Positions 35,721 through 47,700 of a stretch of 64,000 nucleotides of DNA are shown one piece after another (the stretch's first letter is position 1; each line of letters opens with the position of its first letter). Under the pieces are notes generated by a model. That model searched no databases. It worked only from the letters and a program-made list of their open reading frames with translations, and had not been told where the DNA came from. Source of the DNA: Antedon mediterranea (Eukaryota > Echinodermata > Crinoidea > Comatulida > Antedonidae). Position numbers and translations under genes: made by a program. The DNA lies in assembly GCF_964355755.1 (NCBI RefSeq), contig NC_092672.1, positions 24,672,501 to 24,736,500 on the forward strand, in the 5' to 3' direction.

Positions 35721-35746
35721 CGTACTTTAGAATATAAACTTGAAAC

Positions 35747-36466
35747 TGTAACAGCCTCTACTGTTGGGCGTAGGTTTTCACTTGAACGATCAAATAAACA
35801 ATCACAGACAACTTGTAACGCATCAAACACTTTATTCAACTCTCAATGGCGATGGCCATGGCAACTTGCCGATGTGATGAAGATCACGATAATGACGCTG
35901 ATGATGATCAGCTATTGAATAAAGACTGACTTTACTGATGATGATAATGATGATGATGATGATGGTTTCAACTAGAAACAAAAGATAATAACATGTTTGT
36001 ATTATAACAAGCATTTACGTTTAAATAACTCTTACGGAGCTCCAAACATAACAATAACAAACACTTCCGTGTAAATAGCTCTTGTATAGAGCCATGCTCA
36101 ATCAAGCGGAACGAGCACCGTCATCACACTGGATTTCATCCCATGACAACCGCGGGAGAATTGCGAACGTTACAACATTATACAACAAGCATGAACATGC
36201 TTTCAATCTTGGCCACAGATAGGCCTACACTCCACGCACCATTTAGACGGCGTTCGGAGTGAAATTTAACTATAATATAATTTCAATCAACTACTGCATT
36301 AATCATAATTTCTTATTATTATCACAATATTATTCATTAGATGATTCAAACTTACGTTTGTGTCTCTTCTAGATAGACCTACGCATAGAACACATTATCT
36401 TTGTGAGCGGACATATTAGACAACATTTAATTATAGAGGGCGCTAAACTAAAAATGAGCCGTAACA
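35747..36466 (-). repeat. BEL/Pao 5' LTR
   Basis: 720 bp, TG...CA ends, followed by the 5-bp duplication GGGCC. Contains a (GAT)n microsatellite (about 35936-35964), which is where the LINE entered the other LTR. Confidence 0.92.
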
Positions 36467-36711
36467 GGGCCAATGAGATTGTGGCCTACACTATGCAGTC
36501 ATTCACAGTACGCATTAACCTCAACAACAGTCACTGATCGTTTTATATTTTAGTACATATAGATATAGATATCACATACCAGTTCATAAATCACATTTAG
36601 TCCAAAATATCATAACCAGCAACTACAATTGAAAAACATTCATGTAAACAAGAAAAGCAACTTACAATATTAATAAACAACTTCACTTAACAGGTCTGCC
36701 TCATTATTTAA

Positions 36712-39164
36712 AGATGTATTGTCCCCCTGAAAAAAAATTTTTTTTCAATATTTTTGTTGAATAGGCCATTTTAATTGCACATAAAAGTTATTCACTTTGA
36801 CCTCAATTTAATTGAAAAAAAAAAATTTTTACACGGGAAAATCGCAATTTAATGTAAAAATTAACCAACCGGAAGCTATTTGTCTGGAAGACAAATGTGT
36901 TCCGGTTTAATTTAAACCTTGACCTGAGTTAGCTCATAAATATTCATATTGTATGGATACATCGTGTGGATGATGATGCTTTCCAAATCAACAGCCAACA
37001 ACGATAGCAATGCATGCGTGCGAGAGAGTCGAGTAGTGATGCGAGACGAATCTTGAAGAAAACACGAATGCTAAGTTAGAATTACAGTTGGTAACTTTGA
37101 TGTTGAATCTTATTCATTTAGGTGAGTTTTTGTTTCGCTAACAGGAGAGGCCTAGCTAGGCCTAGGCCCGATTTTGCTGCTACTGTACTACTTACTAGTC
37201 TACTACTACTACTACTACTAGCACTGACAGTCTCGAGTAGCCTAACTGCTGCCTACTTCTGTCTCTAGAAGTAGAGTGTAGTAGGCCTAGGCAGTACACT
37301 GCTAGCTAGGGCTACAGTAGACCACCACCAGAAGGGATGTATTTTTGTTTTAATCATGATGAATTGGTTTAATTTTTAAAGATTTCAACTATCTATTCGG
37401 CAGTGAAAATTTAAAAAAAAAGAAAATCTAAATATTGTTTTGGATGTTTTACTGATGCAATATTTTAAAAATATTTTCTGTATCAAATGCAATATGTTCA
37501 AATCAACATTCCGCAAATAAACATTTTATGCAGATATTTTGACACAAATTTCTTTTTTTTTTAGGTTGATTGATTGAACAATAAGAGCAAGTAGTGAGAA
37601 ACATAAAATGTATCGTACAGTGGCAACATTCACAATTTATTGAAACATTTCTTACTATTAAAATGACACTTTGTAATGGATGTGAGCGATCTTAGAAGAC
37701 TATAGCTGTCGTAATTACTGCCACAATCAACACATTGATAATTAGTAGACAAATTGACACAAAAAACAATACAGGAATTCAATAAGATATACTGTATATA
37801 TATATTTTATTAACTCCTTTTGCACTGTAATATTTACAGTAAAATTATGAAGTGTAAGTAAATTTGAAGAATTTATCCTGTGTACTGTTGTAGTAGTTTT
37901 TTTTTATTTATTGAATGTTATGTTTACAAAATAATATACTGTACATATAATACAAAAAAAATTATACAATATTTTACAAGCTGGACAAGAACATATTGGC
38001 CGAATGCAGCAGGAGAGTCAGAAATGTTTTTCCTGCAATATCCAATCATATTCCAAAACCGAGTCTATCATTGTTGTTGTCTTTGGGTGACCTCTGTTCC
38101 AGTCTTCATCAGCTCAACGTCTTTAAAAAAAGTAAAAGCAAAGTATGAAAATCTGGAAAAAATAGATCATGCATATTTAGTGCAAAATTGGGCTAGTGAA
38201 ATTGCTTACTTTGACATAGTCAAATAAGTATACTACCTTTCTATGGTAATTAAAACACATTTATAATGTTATAACTTATAAAAAGAGAAAATAAATATTT
38301 GACTTACTACAGTACAGAGAACATTTGTTTGTGTTGTAAAATGGCTAAGCTGGCTTTTCCCCTCTGTCTACTTGTACAGTGCCGCTGGAAGGTTCTCAAT
38401 TTCAGGCTTGTATTGCAACCATTTTCCCTGAAAAATGTTCGTTTTATTTTTATCATAAAAATTAGTTAAACAAGCTTCAACTGTAAATATATATGGTACA
38501 GCAAGCTGGCTGTATTTTCGGAATGTAGCTAAGTAAGGTTGATGGCATATAGCCTAGGCCAGTCTATGAAGAGTACAATGTATAGGGCCTAGCTGGGCAT
38601 CTTCTGCAGGGACCCGATTGTCACAGTCTGCTTGCTACTAGCCTAGTAATATGCAGCAGCATGTATTAATTATTCTAGGACTAGCCCTGAACTGAAAAAA
38701 TCCCAGGCTAAGTTAATTAATTTACCTTCCTGTTATTATTGCGTTATATATATTATTATATTTAAAATAACCGTCTAGGCCTACATACCGACAAATTAAC
38801 AGCTCAGCTTTACATATTTATACGATCAGGCCATCCCAGGGAAACCCACAGTCGAGTCGCGTCGATCTCTGGTGGTGTTGTTGTACCATACAACGTGCAT
38901 CGTCCATTGTTAGATCAGATCTCTGCTGTGTGGATGCTCATTAACATATCATGCATATGTATGAGTTAGCTCTACCGGCCTAATTTCTGAGCCGATGAGT
39001 TCGAAAAAATTGTAAACTTATTTTGATTTTTTTATAAGCGAAATCAATATTTTTTCGGATTTTTTTTCGGTGGAAGTGAATAACTTTATGTGAACTACAA
39101 AACGGTCTATTCAAAATTTGATATTTTCATCTTTATTTTTCATTTTTTGGGGGACAATACATCT
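36712..39164. mobile_element. 2.45-kb TTAA-type element
   Basis: Ends AGATGTATTGTCCCCC and its inverse, with TTAA on both sides (36708-36711 and 39165-39168). Inverted similarity extends, with gaps, for about 100 bp (GAATAG and AAGTTATTCACTT words on both sides). Copy A lacks it. The only sizeable ORF (37880-38227, +) resembles no transposase I recognise. Contains an AGGCCTA-rich patch at 37145-37320. Confidence 0.8.
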
Positions 39165-39498
39165 TTAAGCCCTTAATTTCAAAACTGAACTTGTCATGGC
39201 ACACAACAAAGCGGCAAGTACGCCACCAATATTTTGGAACGTAAGTGATAACAGTTATCAGACATTCAAACACTCTCCGTTTATTTAAGTGTTGATATAC
39301 TATTTGTTAGCAAAGTGTATTTAGAAGTGATAGTGAGTTTACAGTAGGCCTGTAAAGATAGCCTATGATTGTGTAAATGCTATTTTAGGAAACAAATGCA
39401 AACTTTATGTCTGTTCTGTTATACTAGTAGGCCTACTTTAACTAAAATCATTGGTAATGTTTGTCTTGCTAAAAGATGTTGCTAGTAGTTGTACTCAA

Positions 39499-39805
39499 AG
39501 ATGTATTGTCCCACAAAAACATGAAAAATGAAGATTAATTAAATCAGACTTTGAATAGGTTATTTTGTAGTTTTAATAAAGTTAATCAATTCCGTAGAAA
39601 AAAAATGTTTTCACTTATAAAATAACATAATAAATGGTTAAATTCAACCAAAAATCCATTGGCTGGCAGCCAATTTGACCATTTTTGCTTAAATACATTT
39701 CTTTAGATCCAATTTATCCAAAAGTGGATAACTATCATGTGACATTAAATGGCATATTGAAAAAGTTAAAGTTAAAAATTATTTTTCAGGGGGGACAATA
39801 CATCT
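39499..39805. mobile_element. TTAA-type MITE, copy B
   Basis: Same insertion as 10606-10923: internal sequence and both flanks align. The left TTAA has become TCAA; the right TTAA is intact (39806-39809). Confidence 0.85.
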
Positions 39806-39905
39806 TTAAACGAAATTTCCTAGGTTTAATCAATTTAGTAGGCCTAGTAACTATATGGTCGCAATAAAGTGTATTTTGATTGTATGAGCATTAAGCGATT
39901 GATTA

Positions 39906-41264
39906 TTCAAACTTTCGCTTGTCATTTAATTTAATTTAATTGTCATTTAATATTTAATTTTAATTGGGTAAAACAACGAAAGGAATGTGCTCACCCCCAC
40001 AACTAACGTATGCACAATTTTCTATAAATCGATAACAGACCTATCAGAAGTAAAATAGGCATACAACTTATTTTTCCAAGCATGCAATTTGGGTAAAAAT
40101 ACACACAATTTTTCAATAAAAATAGGTAGTCTGTGTAAAAAATAATATAAAAATTTATTAGTTGTTAAGGTTTTTTTTTTAGATTGTTGTAATATTGTTT
40201 ATGGGGCCCTCAAAACGACAACAAAACATAATAATGGCATAAAAATGGCAAGAGGCATTAATAAAAAGATTAAAATGTAGGGCTACAATAAAACAATGTT
40301 AAAAATTGGATTAATTAATATAAGTCATTGCAGTGATTTCCCAGGTACGTACTTCTCAAGATCCAGGTCATAGAATGTAGAGTCGCCCACCCTTCTTCAG
40401 CAGCAGCACACGTCACGTGTGTGATGGCATGATGGCTCATCAAAAAAAGTTCTCAAAATGAAACATGTATTTATATGGGGTGAACATGTTGTTACGTTTG
40501 TTACCGGTAATATTTTATGGTAATTAATAATTTATAGAACAGTGAATGTTAGGAAAAAATGGCGAAATAAATGTAAGGGTACACTCAGCTACTAAACTAT
40601 AATTAGGCCTAGGCTAAATACTACGTACTAGCTAGGCCTAGCCTAGGCCTAGCCTAGGCTAAATACTACGTACTAGGCCTAGCTAGGCCTAGCTAGGCCT
40701 AAGTGTCTGTAGGCCTACTTATGTAGGGTGATGTAGGCCTAAGGCTATACTACTAACTTTCTCTAGGCCTAGTGTCTGTCTATAGGCCTACTTATGTAAG
40801 TTGATGTAGGCCTAGGAGGCCTATATGGCTATACTAGACAAAAAGGGTGCTAGAGTAATAGATAGGAGGAGGAACAGGTAAGGCTGGACCAGGCCTAGTA
40901 CAAGTTAGGCTTATATAGCTAGATACTGTTTAGGCATAGCCTGCTAGGATCATCATAATAGCAGTTTTCATACTGGAATTACCGAAAATGGTTAAAGGTT
41001 TCAAGATGGTTTTAGGCCTGAGGTTAAACCATATAATATTTATATTATAAATAAAGGAAGTAAATTCATTGTTTAGTGTTCATTAAATATCTTTGTATCA
41101 AAATTGATTAAATTCACAGCGTTAATGAATGGTGGCACAGAATAGTTAGCTCTTGTTAAGAAAGCTAATTGTAATACTTTACTCTCTGTCCAAATTAGCT
41201 ATTAAATCAAATCAACATCACAGGCAGAATGGCAAAGCATACCAGGTACGCACACACTCACATT
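39906..41264. other. Non-coding; AGGCCTA-rich patch at 40600-40950
   Basis: No gene or exon I can support, including no P-loop-encoding exon. The patch at 40600-40950 is a dense run of TAGGCCTA words. Confidence 0.4.
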
Positions 41265-41430
41265 TCTATTTTTCTAAGGACACAATTACAACTCCCAAAG
41301 ACTTGTAATAAGACTTTGTTTAGAGCATCTTGTGTATATGTTTGTCTTGTGAACCTAGCTCTGAGGGTCCCTAATGATCAGCAATTGCTGGAGGGATCAC
41401 CCTCATTAAATATGGTTTTAAAAAAATATT
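41265..41430 (+). mobile_element. SINE-like fragment (3' part)
   Basis: Shares CTCCCAAAGACTTGTAATAA and CATCTTGTGTATATGTTTGT with the inverted copy at 41935-42117. It ends with TGAGGGTCCCTAATGATCAG, GGAGGGATCACCCTCATTAA and an A-rich tail. The tRNA-like head is not present. Confidence 0.55.
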
Positions 41431-41715
41431 AAAAACTGTAAATCAAGAAAAACAACATAAAAAAGTAAGTCACAATGTGTACATCATCATCATTTGTCAG
41501 CTTATTGATCATGTCATCTGATTAAAATTTACTATTAAAATTGTTGTTTGACTGTTGAAGTATTTGGCCCTTTAGTATTCTGGGTATGTTGAGGGTTTAA
41601 AATAAGATTTTAATGCAACGTAAAAACAATGTAATTGCAGTATACCATCAAATTATTTTCTGTTTTATTATTAATGCAAACATTCTTTTATAATTATATA
41701 ATGTCATTTTGTCAG

Positions 41716-44700
41716 GTTTAATCCATTGCATATAATAACAGATGCAATGGTTAAAACAACGGTGTGTACACCAGATGCCAGTAACAAAGAAATGTTGAAA
41801 GAAACAACGCAGGATATTTGTAAGTATTCACTTTATTCAGATACATGCTGCAACCAAAATAGATGATTTATTTATATTTTTAAATTTATTTTTTATAATT
41901 ATTTAGGAAAATTGCCAAAGATAACCATAGCGAATTAATTCAAGGTAGCAATCATGTTCACAAGACAAACATACACAAGATGCTCTACATAAACAAAGTC
42001 TTATTACAAGTCTTTGGGAGTGGAGATTTGTCATTAGAAAAAATCCTGGAATATGACAGGGCTTCAACCCAGGACCCTTCAATTGGTAGCCAAGCATCAT
42101 AACCACCAAGCCACAACTCTACTCCAAATTTAAAATTCACCCTGACTCATGCACTGTCATGTCACAACTTGTTTTTAATTTTTTTACCAAATAATTGTTG
42201 TTCTCATGTCATTGTAAATTAATTGAATAGACCTCTAGGTTTAATATTTGGGTGACAATTTGCGACTACGGTAGTTCTTGCACACACTTTGATATTTCAT
42301 AAATGCATGGAGAAAACCACTACCATATAAACATACAAGTTATTTAAATTCAATTTGAGGATAAATTAGTTTTTAAATTATTGCAACAACATCATAAAAA
42401 TGGTTTCAAAGTTTCTATGCTTTTAAAAAACAAATGTAACTGTGTAAGAAATAAAATAATATATACAGGATTTTATTAACATTTTTTAATTTAAAAGCTT
42501 TAGACATGTATGAGGATGCTGTCACTGATGTCACAGTTAAACAAATGTTGAAAAGTCCACGCCATACAAAAGGATACACACCAAGAGCAGGACCATCAAA
42601 GCAGGAAACAAAATCTGGTAAAAGATTTTAATGAAAGTTAAATCAAATTTACTTAAAATTTCTTTATTGTTATTGTAATCTGCTGTAAAATAAATTAATA
42701 AGTATAAACATAAAAGGCACAAAATACCAATCAATATAAAATTGGTACAAAAGAGATTTTTTTAAATAAATTTAATATAAAAGTTTTGATAAAAGACTTT
42801 ATACAGCATTTTGCTGTGATTACTGCTGTGACATTTGAATTCAAATAGAGAATACAAAAGATACACATATTATAATGATGATGGCAAATTGGATCAGGTG
42901 GGAATCGGCAAAAAATGATTTATTACACTAACCTTTGTTCTTGCCGAGTTAATTTGATTCTAAAACATAATGATGAATGCTAATAACAAGGTAGCATCTT
43001 TAATTATATCAACACAATTTTCAGAAAGTAGACATGAGAAAAATAAAAACCCCACAGGAGCATCAACATCAAAACAGGAAGCCAAATCTGGTGAAACATC
43101 AACAAGTTCAAATCATATGCCAAACCCACAAAAAGAGGGTAAATATTTATTTTGAAATGTGTTTGATTGTGCTGTTCATACATATTAATGATATCAGAAA
43201 TAAAGACTAAAAGTGCTAAATATTGAAATGATTAAAGGAGCGGAAATTTAATCATAATCATCAGTGTCTGCTAATGAACATATATTATCTTGCGAGTTAC
43301 TTTGACAGTTAATACTAATACTTGTATATTGTATGACACTGCTGTGTAATCTATTCAACTTGCAGTACAATGTGGTTAAATAAACTCATCACTAAACTAT
43401 TGATTGGAAAGGATAAGGTTTAGAATACTTAAATATTGCATTGGAAATACTTTTTCTTTAAATAAAAAAGTTATAGTTGGTAATCACAATTGAGGAGACC
43501 TGCAAGTTGTTGTATGTGTTATATATTTTATCACAACAGAACCAGTGTATGAAGAAAAACCAGAAATTCCTAAAGGGTTCAGGAACAAATTTGTAAGCAA
43601 ACTTCGCTCTGCAAGAGAAGGTGGTGACTCTAAAGTAGATAGCAACAAGTTTGTTATGCATATCTGGGACTTTGGTGGTCAACCAATTTACCATGTGATA
43701 CAACGGGTAAATTTTATTGGTGTATTTAATTTGTATTAATAGAGATTATAATATTAATACTATAATATTCAATATACATGCCTTCTTCTGAGCGTCTGTT
43801 AGTTTCAGTGTATACTTTGTCTTTTGGCCTTGTTACAATATGAGCACTGAAATCAAAAAGCTTGCTCACTTGATTTGAAGTTAAGAACCTATAATCTTCC
43901 TCCAAGGTATTACAAAAATGTGGATCTAATATAGTACAATATGTCAGTATCAGATATAAAATACAATTATTATTATTATTACAATATTATAAATTATTTT
44001 ATTCTTCATTTAATTTAATAAAGACAACTCGGTCTCTAGTCCCTAATTACCAGAAACCAAACCCAGAATTGAGGTCTAAAGTTCCAAATTCTTTTTTACC
44101 TTTAAACATACATTTGGAATATCAGAATTTCTGTAAACCAAGACATATTATGCCAGCCGAATGGTGTCCAGTTTTGGGAGACTTTAAGTAAAATAGTATT
44201 AATTGATGTAATATAATGTATTATTAGCAGAGAGGGATAGCAAAGAAAGAATGTAATATTAAACATTCATTATTTATTAAACCAATGATTAAGATTGTAA
44301 ATGTTTCCAAGGTTAACATGCACTTTGTGAGGAAAACAAAAGTATCAAATAATCAGTTGTGCCAGTATACTGACACATGTGTATAAACAGTTTGTAATAT
44401 TGACTATTATGATTATGTTTACTAGATATTCATGGTGTCTTATGCTGTTGTATGTGTGGTGTTCAACATGAATGAAGGTCTTAATGCCCCAGCTAAAGTT
44501 CGTGATCCAACTACTGTAAGTAGATTTTACAAATTTCAAATGTTTATGTAATTGTACATAAATAAATTGTTTCCTTCATGTTATTCTTTACCTTAACACA
44601 AACTGTGCAAATAGCAGATGCCTGATATATGATTGTTGTTATTTCCACTTCCATGATAGTGTTGTTAATAGCAGATGCCTGATATATGATTGTTGTTATT

Positions 44701-47700
44701 TCCACTTCCATGATAGTGTTGTTAATAGCAGATGCCTAATATATGATTGTTGTTAATTCCACTTCTATGATAGTTTTGTTAATAGCAGATGCCTGATATA
44801 TGATTGTGGTTATTTCCACTTCCATGATAGTGTTGTTAATAGCAGATGCCTGATATATGATTGTTGTTATTTCCACTTCTATGATAGTGTTGTTAATAGC
44901 AGATGCCTGATATATGATTGTTGTTATTTCCACTACTATGATAGTGTTGTTAATAGCAGAATCCTGATATATGATTGTTGTTAATTCCACTTCCATGATA
45001 GGGTTGTTAATAGCAGATGCCTGATATATGATTGTTGTTAATTCCACTTCTATGATAGTGTTGTTAATAGCAGATGCCTGATATATGATTGTTGTTATTT
45101 CCACTACTATGATAGTGTTGTTAATAGCAGATGCCTGATATATGATTGTTGTTAATTCCACTTCCATGATAGTGTTGTTAATAGCAGATGCCTGATATAT
45201 GATTGTTGTTATTTCAACTTCTATGATAGTGTTGTTAATAGCAGATGCCTGATATATGATTGTTGTTAATTCCACTTCCATGATAGTGTTGTTAATAGCA
45301 GATGCCTGATGGTTTCCCATGCCTGATATATGATTGTTGTTATTTCCACTTCCATGGTAGTGTTGTTAATAGCAGATGCCTGATAATGATATATGATTGT
45401 TGTTATTTTCACTTCCATGATAGTGTTGTTAATAGCAGATGCCTGATATATGATTGTTGTTAATTCCACTTCCATGATAGTGTTGTTAATAGCAGATGCC
45501 TGATATATGATTGTTGTTATTTCCACTTCCATGATAGTGTTGTTTTTCTATTAATTTGTGCTGCTAATAATAATAGATAATTTGTCAAACTAGAACTTAA
45601 AAAATTTTAAATGTAAATTTTGTTCATTTTTTTTTTATTTAGGGAAAAGTTTATGAACATCGAATGACAAATCTTGACTTCATTCTGTTTTGGATTCGTT
45701 CTGTTTTTGTAAACGTAAGAAAAGGAAAAAATAACAAGATAATGCTGATTGGTACACATTATGAGAGCCTTGGTAAAACTGAACAAGAAAGACAACAAAG
45801 GGTACATATGTCATCACATTTCCTTTTAAACAGTGCAAAATTGTATATTGTCATTAATTCATTGGAAACAATATGTAGTTTCATCTCTAACATTGGCAAT
45901 CATGTATGATTGTTTTATACGTCATGTCATGAGCATACTACTGTACTGTGCTGGCTTATGATTAACTAATTAACTTAACTTAATTTTTTTTTCATTTCGA
46001 TATAATAAAACAAATAAAAGGGTATACAAATATCTATGATTTAGCACACATTTTGAATATGTTTTCTTATATTGGTTACAATGTACACTGGGTAAGTAAA
46101 TGCGTAACATAACTTAAATGAAACATTTTTTGCACTTTACAAAAGGGGTTTTGGTTGGCTAAGCACACTCTAAATCTTCCCTTGACATAAGTATAATTCA
46201 AATATGATGTTATTTATTTTAGGTAAAGGAAATAGAGAATATACTTTGGAAAGCCATGGAAGGAAAACCATTTGAGGACATGGTGTATCAAGGAGAGCTC
46301 TTTACCATTGAAAACAGTGTCTCATTTGAAAAGAGCGGTGCTTCTAAAATCATCCTCAAAATACAAAAATTAGTCCAGATGATGATTCTTACTTTTCCAA
46401 TTAAATGGCTACAAGTACTGCTGGAAATACAACAGTTACGAAAAGCCAAATTATATCTACCAACATCTGAGGTTAGAATAAAATATCTTTAACAGATTGA
46501 TTGATGAATGTGTCTTTTAATGTTTAACATCCATTACATTTAAAGCAATAAACCCTGTTTTTGCATTGAATGGTGTTAATTATAGTGAAAAAAAAGCAAA
46601 CTTGTTTTTATTACATTTGAAATTGTGTGGGATACAAGTTTGTTATTGATAGTAATATAACAGTAATCCCTGCTTTTCTGTCTGTGTTAATTGACTGTTT
46701 ATGGTGAATCTTCAACAAATGAGTGTTTGAAGTGAATCTTCAAACAGGAACGGTGCAATTTTAGTAGAGTACCAAGTACCAAAACAAAAGGAACATTTTT
46801 TGTCCTCTAATAATTATTGAAGTAAGTGGTGAACCTTGAGTTTACTGTTGGTTGGGAAAATTTCAGAATTCAAATCTACCCTTGCATGATAAAGTATTAT
46901 GTCCTATATAGACAACCTTTCAACAACGAAATGAATGATAACATCAACAGAAAACCAGTTTGTAATTAATCAGCATTTATTTTTTTCATTACATTTTTCA
47001 TTATGATATTTATTTAACTTTTAGATTAATGATTTACTTGCTCGTTGTAAGATAACTGACAGAAAACTGTTTCTTGAGTACTTGCATGACATCGGCGAAA
47101 TTCTGTTCTACCCGGATGACAAGATCCTCAAAGAAAAAATTGTTATAGATTTGATGGGAGTAGTTGACAAGTTTAAAACAATCATCACAGTTATAGATCC
47201 CAGCATTCAGGTTAGTAAACTTCACTTCTTTGAGTGGTGTCAATCATTGGTGAATATCATCAGACGTAAACATTGTGGTAATCTTTTTTTAGTGTGATGC
47301 ATTTACCCGTATCCGGATATTCACCCCCTGGACATTTACCCCCCGGACAACTACCCCCCGGACAACCACCACCTGGACCACTACCCCCTTAGGACAACTA
47401 CCCCTTTAGGACAACTACCCCCCGGACAAATACCCCCCGGACAACTACCCCCTTAGGACAACAACCCCCTTAGGACAACTACCCCCTGGACAACTACCCC
47501 CCGGACAATTACCCCCCGGACAATTACCCCCTAGGAACAATTACCCCCCGGACAATTACCCCCCGGACAATTACCACCCAGAAAACTATCCCTTTAGAAC
47601 ACCCTAACCACCCAGACCATTCAACAACCTGACTCTGCAACAGTGTATAATAGGAATTAATAACTATATTTTAATTCGTTACTTTGACGAATTACTATTC

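Larger units (their letters stand above)
28865..36466 (-). mobile_element. BEL/Pao LTR retrotransposon, defective, with nested LINEs
   Basis: Minus-strand element. The 5' LTR is 35747-36466 (720 bp) and the 3' LTR is 28865-30175 (720 bp plus a 588-bp insertion and a 3-bp indel). Element-strand LTR ends are TGTTACGG...CTGTTACA. A perfect 5-bp target duplication GGGCC lies at 28860-28864 and 36467-36471. The order Gag zinc knuckles, protease, RNase H, integrase is BEL/Pao-like, but the RT core is missing. A polypurine stretch (GGGCCGGGA on the element strand, about 30176-30184) abuts the 3' LTR. Confidence 0.93.
36467..39905. repeat. Dispersed repeat, copy B, right part
   Basis: Resumes the copy A alignment at GGGCCAATGAGATTGTGG and continues through GTACGCCACCA to TGTATGAGCATTAAG. 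Interrupted by the 2.45-kb TTAA element and containing the shared 0.3-kb TTAA element. Confidence 0.85.

Noticed and set aside
37880-38227. 115-codon ORF inside the 2.45-kb TTAA element as a transposase
   Set aside because: No DDE-type motif or zinc-binding C-terminus visible. Left uncalled.
39964-40030. LGKTTKG reading as a Roc P-loop exon
   Set aside because: No first glycine at the proper spacing, no splice sites around it, and stops on both sides; probably chance.
44736-45532. Minus-strand ORFs with a 19-residue repeat (up to 194 codons)
   Set aside because: By-product of a 57-bp intronic minisatellite (57 is a multiple of 3). No start context or domain.
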